From Rhodospirillaceae bacterium (lineage in GTDB: Bacteria > Pseudomonadota > Alphaproteobacteria > Rhodospirillales > Rhodospirillaceae), in NCBI GenBank assembly GCA_018666155.1, contig JABJAH010000048.1:1-47648 (forward strand): a DNA stretch of 47,648 bases, read 5' to 3'. A program made the position numbers and the translations under genes. The notes under the pieces were generated by a model. It did not search any database. It was not told where the DNA came from and saw nothing but the letters and a program-made list of their open reading frames with translations. Each line of letters opens with the position of its first letter. The stretch's first letter is position 1. Below are positions 1 to 8,672 of this stretch, in pieces.

Positions 1-701
1 ACGACGATACTTTTGCGGGCCTCTGCAAACAGATCACCGTTGTCGCTTAAGGATGAAGCGGCCCCGGTGTAGTTGATGAGTTCTGTTAAAGCTGGTTTTT
101 CCAAAGACCCTGGCGGCGCCGGACTGCGTGTGACGAACCGTTCCTCCGATAGAACTTCAGTCGAAAAGCTTTGGCGGGGCTGGACGAAACCACTGAACTC
201 AACTTTGCCAATGCGCGGATCATCAGCTGGGATGGTGAGATTGCCCGACCCGTCCACGGCGTAGAATAGACTGAGCGGATTGATATGGGGGATAGGCACC
301 GCTTCGCCGGTGAGTGGGTTGGTGTACACATCAATGACCTCGCCGGTTTCTAGGTCAGACGCGTAGGGCGCCTCAAATATACGGAACAGATGGGAGCCGT
401 CGGACTGCGGTTCATAGGCAATACCCTCCAGCATGTTGAAACCGTGGATGGGCGTAATCTCGAAGTCGGACAGGGCGTATTTGACCCCACGGGATAACCA
501 GTACGCGGGACGGCCATCGAGGCTCGCGCGAAGGCGGGCATAGTCCAAGCCTGACGAAGGATTGAGCGCTTTGCGGGGTTGCGCCACAGATTCCGATTGG
601 GCGAAAAAGGCCATGGCTGAAGCCAGTGCTCCGGCTTTGCCCAGTACGTCGCGGCGCGCGGGCCACGTCGTTTTGTCCTCATTTTTGCCGATCTGCTTCA
701 T
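1..701 (-). CDS. Tat-exported DUF1838 family protein (3' end beyond window)
   Basis: The frame runs from an ATG at 701 to the left edge without a stop, so about 233 N-terminal residues are visible and the C-terminus is missing. AAAGGGGAA lies about six bases before the ATG. Residues 14-24 (PARRDVLGKAG) followed by an Ala-rich hydrophobic stretch form a twin-arginine signal with RR at 16-17, so export of a folded protein is expected. The mature part, with the segments 'YWLSRGVKYALSDFEI' and 'DVYTNPLTGE', resembles DUF1838 proteins, which have no established function. It diverges from a secreted cupin and lies beside a TonB receptor and two flavoproteins, so a periplasmic role in the same process is inferred. 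The Tat signal is clear; the family assignment is from memory of its motifs. Confidence 0.72.
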   Translation of the reverse strand, partial: MKQIGKNEDKTTWPARRDVLGKAGALASAMAFFAQSESVAQPRKALNPSSGLDYARLRASLDGRPAYWLSRGVKYALSDFEITPIHGFNMLEGIAYEPQSDGSHLFRIFEAPYASDLETGEVIDVYTNPLTGEAVPIPHINPLSLFYAVDGSGNLTIPADDPRIGKVEFSGFVQPRQSFSTEVLSEERFVTRSPAPPGSLEKPALTELINYTGAASSLSDNGDLFAEARKSIV

Positions 702-835
702 CGCGGTTCCCCTTTAATCCCAAAGTGACACCTTATGCGTTTGGCCGTTGCAATTCAGACGCAAGTCTACAATGCTTTTGCGGCGAATGCGCGCGGCCGG
801 AGTGGGCTGGCGCGCCACATAGGGGAAACGGGTCT

Positions 836-1351
836 ATGAGAAACACAATCATGGCGGCGGCTTTTGCCGTTGCAGTCGGTGTCTATTTCACTGGGATGGC
901 AACGGCGCGAGCGGAGGCCGATAGCCTGATGGAGGATTTCGGAGAAATTCTGACCATGTATCACATGTACTCAGCCTCTGACGGCAAGAGCTATATCGAG
1001 GAAATGCCGGTGCCGGCAGCGCGCACGCCATTCAACCTCATGACCTATTTCAACCGCCCAGTTCAGAAAGTGACCATAGGGTATTGGCCCGACGGTGAGG
1101 AAAACACCTGGCATTATGCAGGTCACACAAACCTATTGATCTATATGCAGGGCACTCAGATTTTGACGACAGGCGATGGCAAGGAATATCACCTCAAGCC
1201 GGGCATGGTTGCCCTCGCCGAGGACTGGACGGGACTCGGCCATACCAACCGCTGTGTCGCTAAGACCGGAAAAAAAGTCTGCATGCTGATTCAAGTCACG
1301 GTCGACGACCTTGAGCGGAAATTGCCTTTGCGGCCACCACCGGGAAAATAA
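836..1351 (+). CDS. secreted small cupin-domain protein
   Basis: This encodes 171 residues. An open frame continues upstream to 626, but the ATG at 836 is preferred: it has GGGGAAACGGG just before it and begins a normal signal peptide (hydrophobic core, ATARA-like cleavage site near residue 26). The mature protein has a single cupin-type beta-barrel pattern: 'TWHYAGHTNLLIYMQG' (His-containing first motif), then 'YHLKPGMVALAEDW' and 'GLGHTN'. Cupins bind a metal or small ligand, and the family covers oxygenases, isomerases and binding proteins, so no reaction can be assigned. It is divergent from the Tat-exported DUF1838 gene with 134 bases between starts, and both products should reach the periplasm. 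Confidence 0.72.
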   Translation: MRNTIMAAAFAVAVGVYFTGMATARAEADSLMEDFGEILTMYHMYSASDGKSYIEEMPVPAARTPFNLMTYFNRPVQKVTIGYWPDGEENTWHYAGHTNLLIYMQGTQILTTGDGKEYHLKPGMVALAEDWTGLGHTNRCVAKTGKKVCMLIQVTVDDLERKLPLRPPPGK

Positions 1352-1399
1352 AGTAGCTGCCATTAGGTCGACGGGGCGTGCGACATCTGTCGATCATTG

Positions 1400-1570
1400 T
1401 CAGCTGTTCTTCTTCTCTAAGCTCCACTCATCGTAATTGATCCAATGTGAATAACGGGAGCCACAACTGGGGCAGTCACCGGCGGGCGGTTCCAACTGGT
1501 CCCACTTAAATTTGCAGGATTCATTGGTGCAAATGAAGTCTGCGACGGCCGGAGTTTTTCGTAACGGCAT
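1400..1570 (-). CDS. 56-residue zinc-ribbon / rubredoxin-like protein
   Basis: This short frame starts at ATG 1570, 18 bases after the stop of the upstream Tat flavoprotein gene, and ends with TGA at 1400-1402. The product carries C14-X4-C19 and C33-X2-C36 with glycine after the last cysteine ('CTNESCKFKW' and 'DCPSCGSRY'), a four-cysteine site able to bind Zn or Fe. It has no signal peptide and ends in an acidic/Lys-rich tail. The tight spacing suggests co-transcription with the flavoprotein. The product could be a structural zinc ribbon or a one-iron electron carrier; C-X4-C is unlike the C-X2-C pairs of true rubredoxins. No strong ribosome-binding site was seen, so coupled translation is possible. 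A different frame over this region (1417-1620) lacks the cysteine pattern and was set aside. Confidence 0.6.
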   Translation of the reverse strand: MPLRKTPAVADFICTNESCKFKWDQLEPPAGDCPSCGSRYSHWINYDEWSLEKKNS

Positions 1571-1588
1571 ATCAGTTCTAAGGGTGCG

Positions 1589-3142
1589 TTATGCCTTAAG
1601 GTTGAGAAGCGTTTCGCCAAAGATGCGACCGAACGTGAGTGCTGGGGTCACCATCATGCCGCCGACGGCCGTGTTCCCCATCAGCTGACCGGATCCGAGG
1701 AGTTCGCCAGCGGCGTAGAGGCCCTCAATGGCACTGCCATCTTGGCGGACGACGCGCAGCTGATCATCTGCGGCGACGCCCACCGTCGACGTGATCGAGA
1801 ATCCTTGTTGGCGGATGGCATAGAACGGCGCCTGTTGAATCGGCAACGGCATGTGTGTGCGTCCGAAGGCTGAATCAGCTCCGCTGACTTGGGCGCGGTT
1901 GTACTGTTGCACCGTCGCGACCAGGTTCTCCTCATCAACGCCACTTTTTTCGGCCAGCTCACCCACCGTTTGAGCCTTGAAGAACATAGGATGGGAGTCA
2001 AAGGCTTCGGCGAAATCTGCTTTGTCCCAGCCCTCAATTCCGCTTGGTGACTGATCGAGAATGGCTTGGTCGAAAATCAACCATGTCCGCAAATCTGGCT
2101 GACGCAGGAGGGCATGCTCGCGGACATCCACGCTGGCACTGTCTTCGGCGACATATCGTTCGCCATGCACGTTGACCTGAATTTCCCAAGGTTGGCGTCG
2201 CTCGGGATAGATTACGAAACGCGTGTCCGGCGCAGCGGGTTCATCGGCACTGGCTAAGATTTGTGGCGAACCGCATCTGTAGTTCTCCTTGCCGCGGGTG
2301 TACCCCCCGGCTGCGAGTGCCATCAAATATCCATCGCCCTGACTATAGGGGTACGATCCTTTGCCATACTGCTTGTAACCGCTGAGCTCATAAAACAACG
2401 CTGGATTAGAGGCGTAACCACCGCTGGCCAGTAGGGTTGATTGGCCAAAGACATCGGTCATTTTGCCGCTATCATTCTCGGCGCGCACACCGATGACAGC
2501 ACCATCGCGCATCAGCAGTTCGCGGACCCGTTGTCCGCGCCAAATTGTTAGACGCCCGGCCTGCTCCTCCGCCAAAGCCAAAGGCTCGATGGCATCGAGG
2601 ATGGAGATGCCCCCTTCAGGACCCCAGGCGTATCGTTCAACACTGTAGGGCTCATGAGCCAGCCCCAAAACAGGGTGCTCATCCGGCGGTGTCAGGCCGT
2701 TATCCATCAACCAGTCAAAGGTGTCTGCCGCATGTGTCACCGCTAATCGAACGAGCTCAGGGTCAGCGGTGTTCTGGCTGATACGCATCACATCATCGAA
2801 GTGCAGTTGAGGAGAGTCCGATATGCCCTTTTGCTTTTGTAAGCGTGTTCCGGCCGCACTCATTTGTCCGGTTGATAGGAACAAGGTGCCGCCAAGTTGA
2901 AGCGACGCTTCAATAACAAGCACGCGCGCGCCACGCTGTGCCGCGAATATGGCTGCGGGCAGGCCCGCTGTTCCGCCGCCGACGATGATGAGATCCCAGG
3001 GGTCTGCCGCCTGGACAGAGGACCGTCCGCCCGGTGTTACGGCCAACCCGACCGTTGCAGAAGAAGCGCCGATCAATATTTGGCGGCGGCTTAAAACTTC
3101 GGGTGAAAACGGATTGTGTGTGGTGTTGAATTTCATCGTCAT
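1589..3142 (-). CDS. Tat-exported FAD-dependent oxidoreductase (FAD_binding_2 / fumarate reductase-KstD type)
   Basis: The product has 517 residues. It begins with a twin-arginine signal (SRRQILIG at 18-25, hydrophobic stretch, VQAA cleavage site near 43-46). The dinucleotide-binding fold follows at 50-60 (DLIIVGGGTAG) with an acidic residue at the end of the second strand (VLVIEA). A C-terminal FAD motif 'GLYAAGELLGSG...GGMMVTPALTFGR' is present. Enzymes of this superfamily (fumarate and urocanate reductases, 3-ketosteroid dehydrogenases) add or remove hydrogen across a C-C bond. The substrate is unknown, and no heme-binding CXXCH is present. It is clearly a paralogue of the cytoplasmic protein at 5334-6755; both share 'GQMSAAGTRLQK' and 'HEPYSV.RY'. 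It may have its own promoter at 3192-3219. Confidence 0.85.
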   Translation of the reverse strand: MTMKFNTTHNPFSPEVLSRRQILIGASSATVGLAVTPGGRSSVQAADPWDLIIVGGGTAGLPAAIFAAQRGARVLVIEASLQLGGTLFLSTGQMSAAGTRLQKQKGISDSPQLHFDDVMRISQNTADPELVRLAVTHAADTFDWLMDNGLTPPDEHPVLGLAHEPYSVERYAWGPEGGISILDAIEPLALAEEQAGRLTIWRGQRVRELLMRDGAVIGVRAENDSGKMTDVFGQSTLLASGGYASNPALFYELSGYKQYGKGSYPYSQGDGYLMALAAGGYTRGKENYRCGSPQILASADEPAAPDTRFVIYPERRQPWEIQVNVHGERYVAEDSASVDVREHALLRQPDLRTWLIFDQAILDQSPSGIEGWDKADFAEAFDSHPMFFKAQTVGELAEKSGVDEENLVATVQQYNRAQVSGADSAFGRTHMPLPIQQAPFYAIRQQGFSITSTVGVAADDQLRVVRQDGSAIEGLYAAGELLGSGQLMGNTAVGGMMVTPALTFGRIFGETLLNLKA

Positions 3143-3191
3143 GATTTTGGCCCCAAGAATGAATGCAGTATTCTATGTTTGACGCGGCAAA

Positions 3192-3219
3192 AATTTAAAA
3201 CTCATGCGGTAACGGTCAA
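3192..3219 (-). promoter_or_regulatory. candidate sigma-70-type promoter for the Tat flavoprotein gene
   Basis: On the minus strand TTGACC (3214-3219) is followed after 16 bases by TAAATT (3192-3197), about 50 bases before the ATG at 3142. The -35 matches consensus at five of six bases and the -10 at four. It lies in the 107-base gap after the TonB receptor gene, so the flavoprotein and zinc-ribbon genes may be transcribed separately from the receptor. This is a motif match only. Confidence 0.32.
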
Positions 3220-3249
3220 AGTGTATCAGCATTTAGTGAGAGTCAGCGT

Positions 3250-5199
3250 CTAAAAGTCGGCTGCGACGGAGAACTCAAACCGGCGTTTCTCAAAAGGGCG
3301 AATTTGAGTTGAGGAATTCGGTGTAATGCTGTTGGCATTGGTCAGATTACGACCTTGAAGACGCAGCCGGACCGGAACGTTTGAGATCGTTGTTGTGTAT
3401 CTAATGCCGGCATCGATGGTGATGACGCCTGGAAGTCGGCGTGAATTGTCGACCGTTAAAAACCGCGATGACACGCTCTCGACTTTGGCATCCAACGCCA
3501 AACCCTGAACTCCCTTGGGCCGGTACTGTAGATTCACACGGACCAGGCGCGGTATCGGGCCGATGGCCGTCAGGTTGTTTGCGCCCGCGGCTACAGACGT
3601 ATCGATTATGCGTGGTTGCAGCAGCACCGTGCCCGCGACCACCGTCAATTCTTTCGTGACCGAACCGGCCAATGAAATCTCGACGCCGCGATGGCGGATG
3701 TCGCCCAAGCGCCGGAACACGTTGATCGGGTCTAGCCCGTAGTATGGCTTGTCGATTTGAAAGACGCCGGCCACCACCTGCAGACCGGGCCGAATTTGAT
3801 AGCGCAGACCAGCATCGATTTGGCTGGTTAGTTCGGCAGGCACTGCCTCGTCGCGGTTAACGGCGTTGCCCGGTGCCGAGCCCAGCTCTTCAAAGCCGCG
3901 CGCATAGCTGGCATAGGCCGCCAACGTACTCGACAGATAGACGGCGCCGCCCGCGTTATAAAGCCAGGGTGCTGTATTGCCTTCAACGGGCGCATCGCCG
4001 TCGCGCGTCCGTGTGCGTTTATAGTCAGATTTTTGCACGGCCATGCTCAGCTGACCGACGTCCTTCCAAACCCCTTCATAGGCAAGGCCACCGGTGACCT
4101 GTTTGGTCTCGGTCAATGTCGGGTTGGTGGTGGTGAATTGTGGCTCTGCAAGATTAGGAAACGCGCCGAGGGTCACAGGACCAAAAAACCGCAATTCACC
4201 ACCACCAAAGGTGCTGGCGCGATCGCGTGCCCGTGCGGTGACGTAAACTGTGTGACGTCGGGCGTTTTCGACAAAGAATTTTGAGACGCGTAGTTCACCC
4301 GATGTGGACTTGTTGGACCGCGGCGGGGATTGTGAAATCGCGTAGTCGCCTTGGCCTAATGAATCGGTGTTGAGGACGAAGGCCGTGAAAGATCGGGGTG
4401 TGTTGCTTTCGGAACGAAATGCGCCGAATTCTATTTTCCACTGGTTCGCCAACTCTGCAGACCCAACGAGGCCGTAGTTGTAATTCCGAAAACCAAAAAA
4501 GAGCCAGTCGGGACTGGTCAGGTCTTCAGCCCGAAATTTTGGCGGTTCATTGTCGCCGACAAAGATACGCGGCCTGTCGCCATCGACCGCACTGGTTTTT
4601 GCGTAGCTGAAAAACGGAATGACTGAGACAGAGTCGTTTGGTGTCCAATGGGCGATAAGACCGGCGTCGTATCCTTCATCACCGACGGCAACTTGATGGG
4701 CTGTGTTGCGCTTGTAGCTCAATCCGCCGCCAACACTCAGGACGCCTTCAACGACAGGGAATTGCGTGTCGATCTCAGCCGTGTGTCGTGCATAGGAGAA
4801 CAGCGCGCCCTCGGTTGCCACCACGCTGGTGACATGTCGGTCTCCCGGAAGACGAAGTTTGTAGTCGACCACGCCAGTCGGCGCCGGTAAGGGGTAGCCC
4901 TGCGCACTGATGCCAACATGGATGGTTGAGCCGCGGCGTATCCGCAGGTTCGGTGCGGTCGCCTGATCAAAGAACATCCCGTTGATGCGTAAATTTCCTG
5001 CCTGGCTCGGACTGAAACCACGGGCGCTGGAGGAGGAATAAAGTCCGATTTCTTCGCTGCCGACGACGGTGCCGAATGCATCATCAGCTTCAGCGACGGC
5101 GTTTTCCCCGGCGCGTTGTGCCTTTACGGGCCCGGCCGTGAGCAACGCGACCAGCGTGAGCAAACAAATCTGCCCGGCGATCAAACGCCCGCCGTTCAT
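3250..5199 (-). CDS. TonB-dependent outer-membrane receptor
   Basis: The product has about 649 residues from the ATG at 5199; a TTG at 5211 would add four and has GGGGAAG just before it, so it remains possible. A signal peptide (Arg, then 'ICLLTLVALLTAG', cleavage near PVKA-Q) is followed by a short plug region with 'ARGFSPSQAGNLRINGMFFDQ'-type sequence. Long alternating beta-strand sequence follows, and the protein ends in 'RRFEFSVAADF', with the terminal aromatic residue that the outer-membrane assembly machinery recognises. Such receptors import siderophores, cobalamin, glycans or other large ligands using TonB energy. No TonB/ExbBD genes or ABC transporter lie nearby, so the ligand cannot be deduced. 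It is flanked by two paralogous flavoproteins, which suggests that the imported molecule is their substrate or product (inference). Confidence 0.85.
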   Translation of the reverse strand: MNGGRLIAGQICLLTLVALLTAGPVKAQRAGENAVAEADDAFGTVVGSEEIGLYSSSSARGFSPSQAGNLRINGMFFDQATAPNLRIRRGSTIHVGISAQGYPLPAPTGVVDYKLRLPGDRHVTSVVATEGALFSYARHTAEIDTQFPVVEGVLSVGGGLSYKRNTAHQVAVGDEGYDAGLIAHWTPNDSVSVIPFFSYAKTSAVDGDRPRIFVGDNEPPKFRAEDLTSPDWLFFGFRNYNYGLVGSAELANQWKIEFGAFRSESNTPRSFTAFVLNTDSLGQGDYAISQSPPRSNKSTSGELRVSKFFVENARRHTVYVTARARDRASTFGGGELRFFGPVTLGAFPNLAEPQFTTTNPTLTETKQVTGGLAYEGVWKDVGQLSMAVQKSDYKRTRTRDGDAPVEGNTAPWLYNAGGAVYLSSTLAAYASYARGFEELGSAPGNAVNRDEAVPAELTSQIDAGLRYQIRPGLQVVAGVFQIDKPYYGLDPINVFRRLGDIRHRGVEISLAGSVTKELTVVAGTVLLQPRIIDTSVAAGANNLTAIGPIPRLVRVNLQYRPKGVQGLALDAKVESVSSRFLTVDNSRRLPGVITIDAGIRYTTTISNVPVRLRLQGRNLTNANSITPNSSTQIRPFEKRRFEFSVAADF

Positions 5200-5333
5200 G
5201 CGGTTAAACAATAGACTTCCCCCGAAACAAAAACACGCAGTCCATCACCATATTCAGCCTGGATGATACACGCCAAAGAGTGACTGCGGACCTCGTTCTT
5301 AAACGACGATGGCGGAGTGGACGCGGGTGCGAT

Positions 5334-6755
5334 TTAGTCCAGCGGCAGAATGTGCTGCCCCAACATGCGCCCGAAGGTCAGGGCTGGCGTGACCAGCATG
5401 CCACCACAAACTGAACTTCCCATTGTCGCGCCGGACCCAAGGGCCTCACCCGCCGCATAGAGTCCGGGCACGGGGGAGCCGTCGTTGCGGATAATCTGCA
5501 GGTCTTGATTGACCATGAGGCCGACCGCCCCTGAAACGGATATGCCCTGCGCGCGAACGGAATAAAATGGACCCTGATTAATCGGGCGCGGCATATGTGA
5601 TCGTCCAAACGAATCTGTGCTCTTCGCCTGTCCGTCGTTGAAGGCGGCAACCGTGTCCATAAGAGCGCCGCTTGGCAGCCCTGCTTTCTCGGCCAGTTCA
5701 GTGATCGTATCGGCGGTATAAAACATTGGCTCGTTATTGACCGCAGCCGCTTTGATTTCGCCAGCGGTATGCCCGGCGAGCAACGACGGTGCCTCTTTCA
5801 ACGTGACAGCGTCGAACACAGCCCAATAGCGCGCGTCGGGCTGGCCCTGAAGACAATGTTCACGCACATCAACGCTTGGCTCGTCTTCACGGATGAACCG
5901 TTTGCCGTGGGCGTTGACGTAGATCTCCCACGGCAGGCGTCGCTCTGGCCAGTGGTTCAGGTCACAACGCACCTTGCTTGGTATGTCATAGCTTTGCATC
6001 ACGGACCCGAAACTGGTGAGAACGTTTTCATGGCCTCGGGAAACACCACCGGCGTCTAGCCCAAGGGTGAGTCCATCGCCGATACAAAACGGATAAGAAT
6101 AATCTGCGTATGCGGGCTGTTTTGAAAGGTCTTGATACATCGCTGGGTTGGCTGCGAAGCCGCCCGCAGCAATCACAACAGATCGCGCTGAAAAGTTTTG
6201 CTCGGGGCCGTTCTCAGTGCTGGCCACGACACCTGACACTGTCCCGTCGTCGTCTTGAATTAAACGTGAAACCCGCGTGTTTAGTTTGAGGGTTACGCGC
6301 TCCTGCTCGGTGACCTTCTCCAATTGAGGTTTCAACACGGCCAAAATCGACTTGCCCATATCTTTTCCCCAGACATAGCGCTGGACGCTATACGGCTCGT
6401 GGTCTTGTCCTTTCACAGGGTGTGCCGGGAGAGGCTGGAACCCGATCGTTTCCAGCCAGTCGAGTGTCGCTGCGGCATTGTCGATCGCCAACCGGACCAG
6501 ATCACGGTCCACGGTATTTTTTGAAATACGAATGACATCTTCGAAGTGGAGGGCGGCGGAATCTTTGATTCCGCGTTCCTTTTGTAGGCGGGTGCCTGCC
6601 GCGCTCATCTGCCCGCCACTTAAATGGAGGGTGCCGCCGATCTCCGGCGCGGCGTCGAGCAAAAGGACGTTATCGCATCGCCCAGACGCGAAAACCGCGG
6701 CCGGTAGGCCAACGGTTCCGGCGCCGATGATTATAACATCCCAATGCTGAGTCAT
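5334..6755 (-). CDS. cytoplasmic FAD-dependent oxidoreductase, paralogue of the Tat-exported enzyme
   Basis: The product has 473 residues. It starts directly with the FAD fold (MTQHWDVIIIGAGTVG) and has no signal peptide. It matches the Tat-exported protein along its whole length: shared blocks include 'GGQMSAAGTRLQKERGI', 'FEDVIRISKNTVD', 'HEPYSVQRYVWG', 'VDVREHCL' and 'LYAAGEALGSG'. The superfamily is FAD_binding_2 (succinate/fumarate oxidoreductase and ketosteroid dehydrogenase type), acting on C-C bonds adjacent to a carbonyl or carboxylate. It is first in the minus-strand run flavoprotein - TonB receptor - flavoprotein - zinc ribbon, only 41 bases after the MscS gene. A duplication that placed one copy under a Tat signal is the simplest history. 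The substrate is unknown. Confidence 0.83.
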   Translation of the reverse strand: MTQHWDVIIIGAGTVGLPAAVFASGRCDNVLLLDAAPEIGGTLHLSGGQMSAAGTRLQKERGIKDSAALHFEDVIRISKNTVDRDLVRLAIDNAAATLDWLETIGFQPLPAHPVKGQDHEPYSVQRYVWGKDMGKSILAVLKPQLEKVTEQERVTLKLNTRVSRLIQDDDGTVSGVVASTENGPEQNFSARSVVIAAGGFAANPAMYQDLSKQPAYADYSYPFCIGDGLTLGLDAGGVSRGHENVLTSFGSVMQSYDIPSKVRCDLNHWPERRLPWEIYVNAHGKRFIREDEPSVDVREHCLQGQPDARYWAVFDAVTLKEAPSLLAGHTAGEIKAAAVNNEPMFYTADTITELAEKAGLPSGALMDTVAAFNDGQAKSTDSFGRSHMPRPINQGPFYSVRAQGISVSGAVGLMVNQDLQIIRNDGSPVPGLYAAGEALGSGATMGSSVCGGMLVTPALTFGRMLGQHILPLD

Positions 6756-6796
6756 TGCGCGGCCCCATTATTAAAACAGGTGTAACGATATACGTT

Positions 6797-7636
6797 TTAG
6801 CTCTGATCGTTGACGTGGTGCACTACTGTTTGTGGGAACGGAATATCGATGCCTTCCCGATCAAACGCTTCCTTGAATGATTTGGTCAGATCAAACTTCA
6901 CGCCCCAATAGTCGGGGGCATTGGTCCATACCCGGACGATAATATTGACTGAACTGTCGGCCAACTCACCGACCGCAAAAAACGGTTCTGGATCGCCGTG
7001 GACGCGACTGTCTGCGTTAACGATGTCGGTCATGGTTTTGATCGCGTGGTCAATGTTTGAGCCGTAGCCAATCCCCATCACCATGTCGACCCGGCGCGTT
7101 GTGTTGCTGGAAAAGTTTTTGATCATCCCGCCCCAGACCGCACCGTTGGGCACGATGACTTTGACGTTATCTCCAGTCGCCATCTCGGTGGTGAACAAGG
7201 TGATGTCTTTGACCGTTCCTGAAACTCCGGCGGTATCGACAAAATCCCCCACTTTGAAGGGCCGGAAGATGATCAACATCACACCGCTGGCAACGTTCGC
7301 CAATGTGCCTTGCAACGACAAACCGATCGCCAAACCGAGCGCACCAAGAAGGGCGACGAAGCTGGTCGTCTCAACGCCAAAGCGTGAAAGCACCGCAATC
7401 AAGGTAAAGGTCAGAATGCCGTACTTGGCCATCGACGCAAAAAACGATGCCAGCGTGACATCTATCGTCGCTGATTTAGCGGCCGCTTTGCGAATAGAGC
7501 GCGCGACCCAACCGGCGACGATCCAACCGACGATCAGAATGACGACGGCCCCGACAACCGACATGCCGTAGAAGGTCAGGGTAGCCATGAGTGCTTCAAC
7601 TGTTTGGGCCATTCGTCCTTCGAGTTCCATAATCAT
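6797..7636 (-). CDS. mscS: small-conductance mechanosensitive channel (MscS family)
   Basis: The product has 279 residues (two fewer from the second Met). Three transmembrane helices lie in the first ~115 residues. The third is the Gly/Ala-rich pore helix 'LLGALGLAIGLSLQGTLAN', followed by 'FRPFKVGDFV' and a beta domain with 'VKVIVPNGAVWG', all typical of MscS. The C-terminal alpha-beta cytoplasmic cage ends with 'GIDIPFPQTVV', another family hallmark. The channel opens under membrane tension to release solutes on osmotic downshock. Its length matches the E. coli protein (286). It lies between gshB and the flavoprotein locus with no evident functional link. Confidence 0.93.
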   Translation of the reverse strand: MIMELEGRMAQTVEALMATLTFYGMSVVGAVVILIVGWIVAGWVARSIRKAAAKSATIDVTLASFFASMAKYGILTFTLIAVLSRFGVETTSFVALLGALGLAIGLSLQGTLANVASGVMLIIFRPFKVGDFVDTAGVSGTVKDITLFTTEMATGDNVKVIVPNGAVWGGMIKNFSSNTTRRVDMVMGIGYGSNIDHAIKTMTDIVNADSRVHGDPEPFFAVGELADSSVNIIVRVWTNAPDYWGVKFDLTKSFKEAFDREGIDIPFPQTVVHHVNDQS

Positions 7637-7699
7637 TCCTCGCGATAAGATTGGGCGGTCACACCCGCGACCGCATCTCTAATTAATATCTATGACTGA

Positions 7700-8641
7700 T
7701 TACTTGAGTTTACCTTCGATGGCATCCCAAATCTGAGCTTCCAAGAAAACGTCGTCAAAGCGGTTAATTTCCTGCAGACCCGTTGGTGAGGTGACGTTGA
7801 TTTCGGTCATATAATCGCCGATCACATCAATGCCGACGAAAATCAACCCTTGGTCTTGCAGCGAAGGCCCAATGGCTTCGCAAATCTCTTCTTCGCGTGT
7901 CGTCAGGATCGATTTCTCTGGCCGGCCACCGACGTGCATGTTGGAGCGTGCTTCGCCAGCCGCCGGCACACGATTGATCGCCCCGACAACTTTGCCGTCT
8001 ACAAGGATGATACGTTTGTCGCCTTCTCGAACGGCTGACAAATATTTTTGCACAATCATCGGCTCGCGAAAATTCTCGGTGAACATTTCTACAAGGGATC
8101 CTAAGTTCTCGTCGCCGGGTTGCAGATGAAACACTCCCGCGCCGCCGTTCCCGTAGAGCGGCTTAATGATGATATCCTTATGCTCAGCCCGGAACGCCTT
8201 GATTTCATCCGGGTCCGATGTGATCAGCGTTGCTGGCATCACGCCCTCAAAATGAGTGACAAATAGTTTTTCGGGCGCGTTGCGAACACTAACCGGATCG
8301 TTGACCACCAGCGTGCTGTCGGTGACATGTTCCAAGATATGGGTCGCGGTGATGTAGGCCATGTCGAACGGCGGGTCTTGGCGCATCAAAATCACATCCA
8401 TCAACGACAAGTCGATCTCTTGAGTCTCACCGAATGAGAAATAATTACCGGCTTCGCGTCGGACTTCCATCGGGTTGGCTTTGGCAAAGACTCGACCATC
8501 CCGAAACGACAACCGGTTCGGCAAATAGTGAAACAGGCCAAAGCCCCGTTTTTGCGCTTCCAAGGCCAGCACAAATGTTGAATCGCCATTGATGTCGATC
8601 CTGTCCATGGGGTCCATTTGAATAGCGACGGCGAGTGTCAT
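7700..8641 (-). CDS. gshB: glutathione synthetase
   Basis: The 313-residue product joins gamma-glutamylcysteine and glycine using ATP, the second step of glutathione synthesis in the cytoplasm. It shows the N-terminal '[14 protein letters not shown]' substrate segment, the ATP-grasp loop '[14 protein letters not shown]', '[20 protein letters not shown]' with Arg/Lys phosphate contacts, and the Mg-binding '[13 protein letters not shown]' near the C-terminus. Length is normal (about 315). AGGA lies about ten bases before the ATG. In many alphaproteobacteria gshB follows rsmI-yraN; here a SirB1-like gene sits between, 31 bases upstream. Confidence 0.96.
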   Translation of the reverse strand: MTLAVAIQMDPMDRIDINGDSTFVLALEAQKRGFGLFHYLPNRLSFRDGRVFAKANPMEVRREAGNYFSFGETQEIDLSLMDVILMRQDPPFDMAYITATHILEHVTDSTLVVNDPVSVRNAPEKLFVTHFEGVMPATLITSDPDEIKAFRAEHKDIIIKPLYGNGGAGVFHLQPGDENLGSLVEMFTENFREPMIVQKYLSAVREGDKRIILVDGKVVGAINRVPAAGEARSNMHVGGRPEKSILTTREEEICEAIGPSLQDQGLIFVGIDVIGDYMTEINVTSPTGLQEINRFDDVFLEAQIWDAIEGKLK

Positions 8642-8672
8642 GGCTTGGTTGTCCTTTATTGTCTCAGGTGCA

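Noticed and set aside
1417..1620. 67-residue minus-strand frame overlapping the zinc-ribbon gene
   Set aside because: It crosses the end of the flavoprotein gene, lacks the cysteine pattern and has no plausible start site.
7083..7571. 162-residue plus-strand frame
   Set aside because: It is fully antisense to the MscS gene and has a Thr/Ala/Pro-biased composition typical of a shadow frame.
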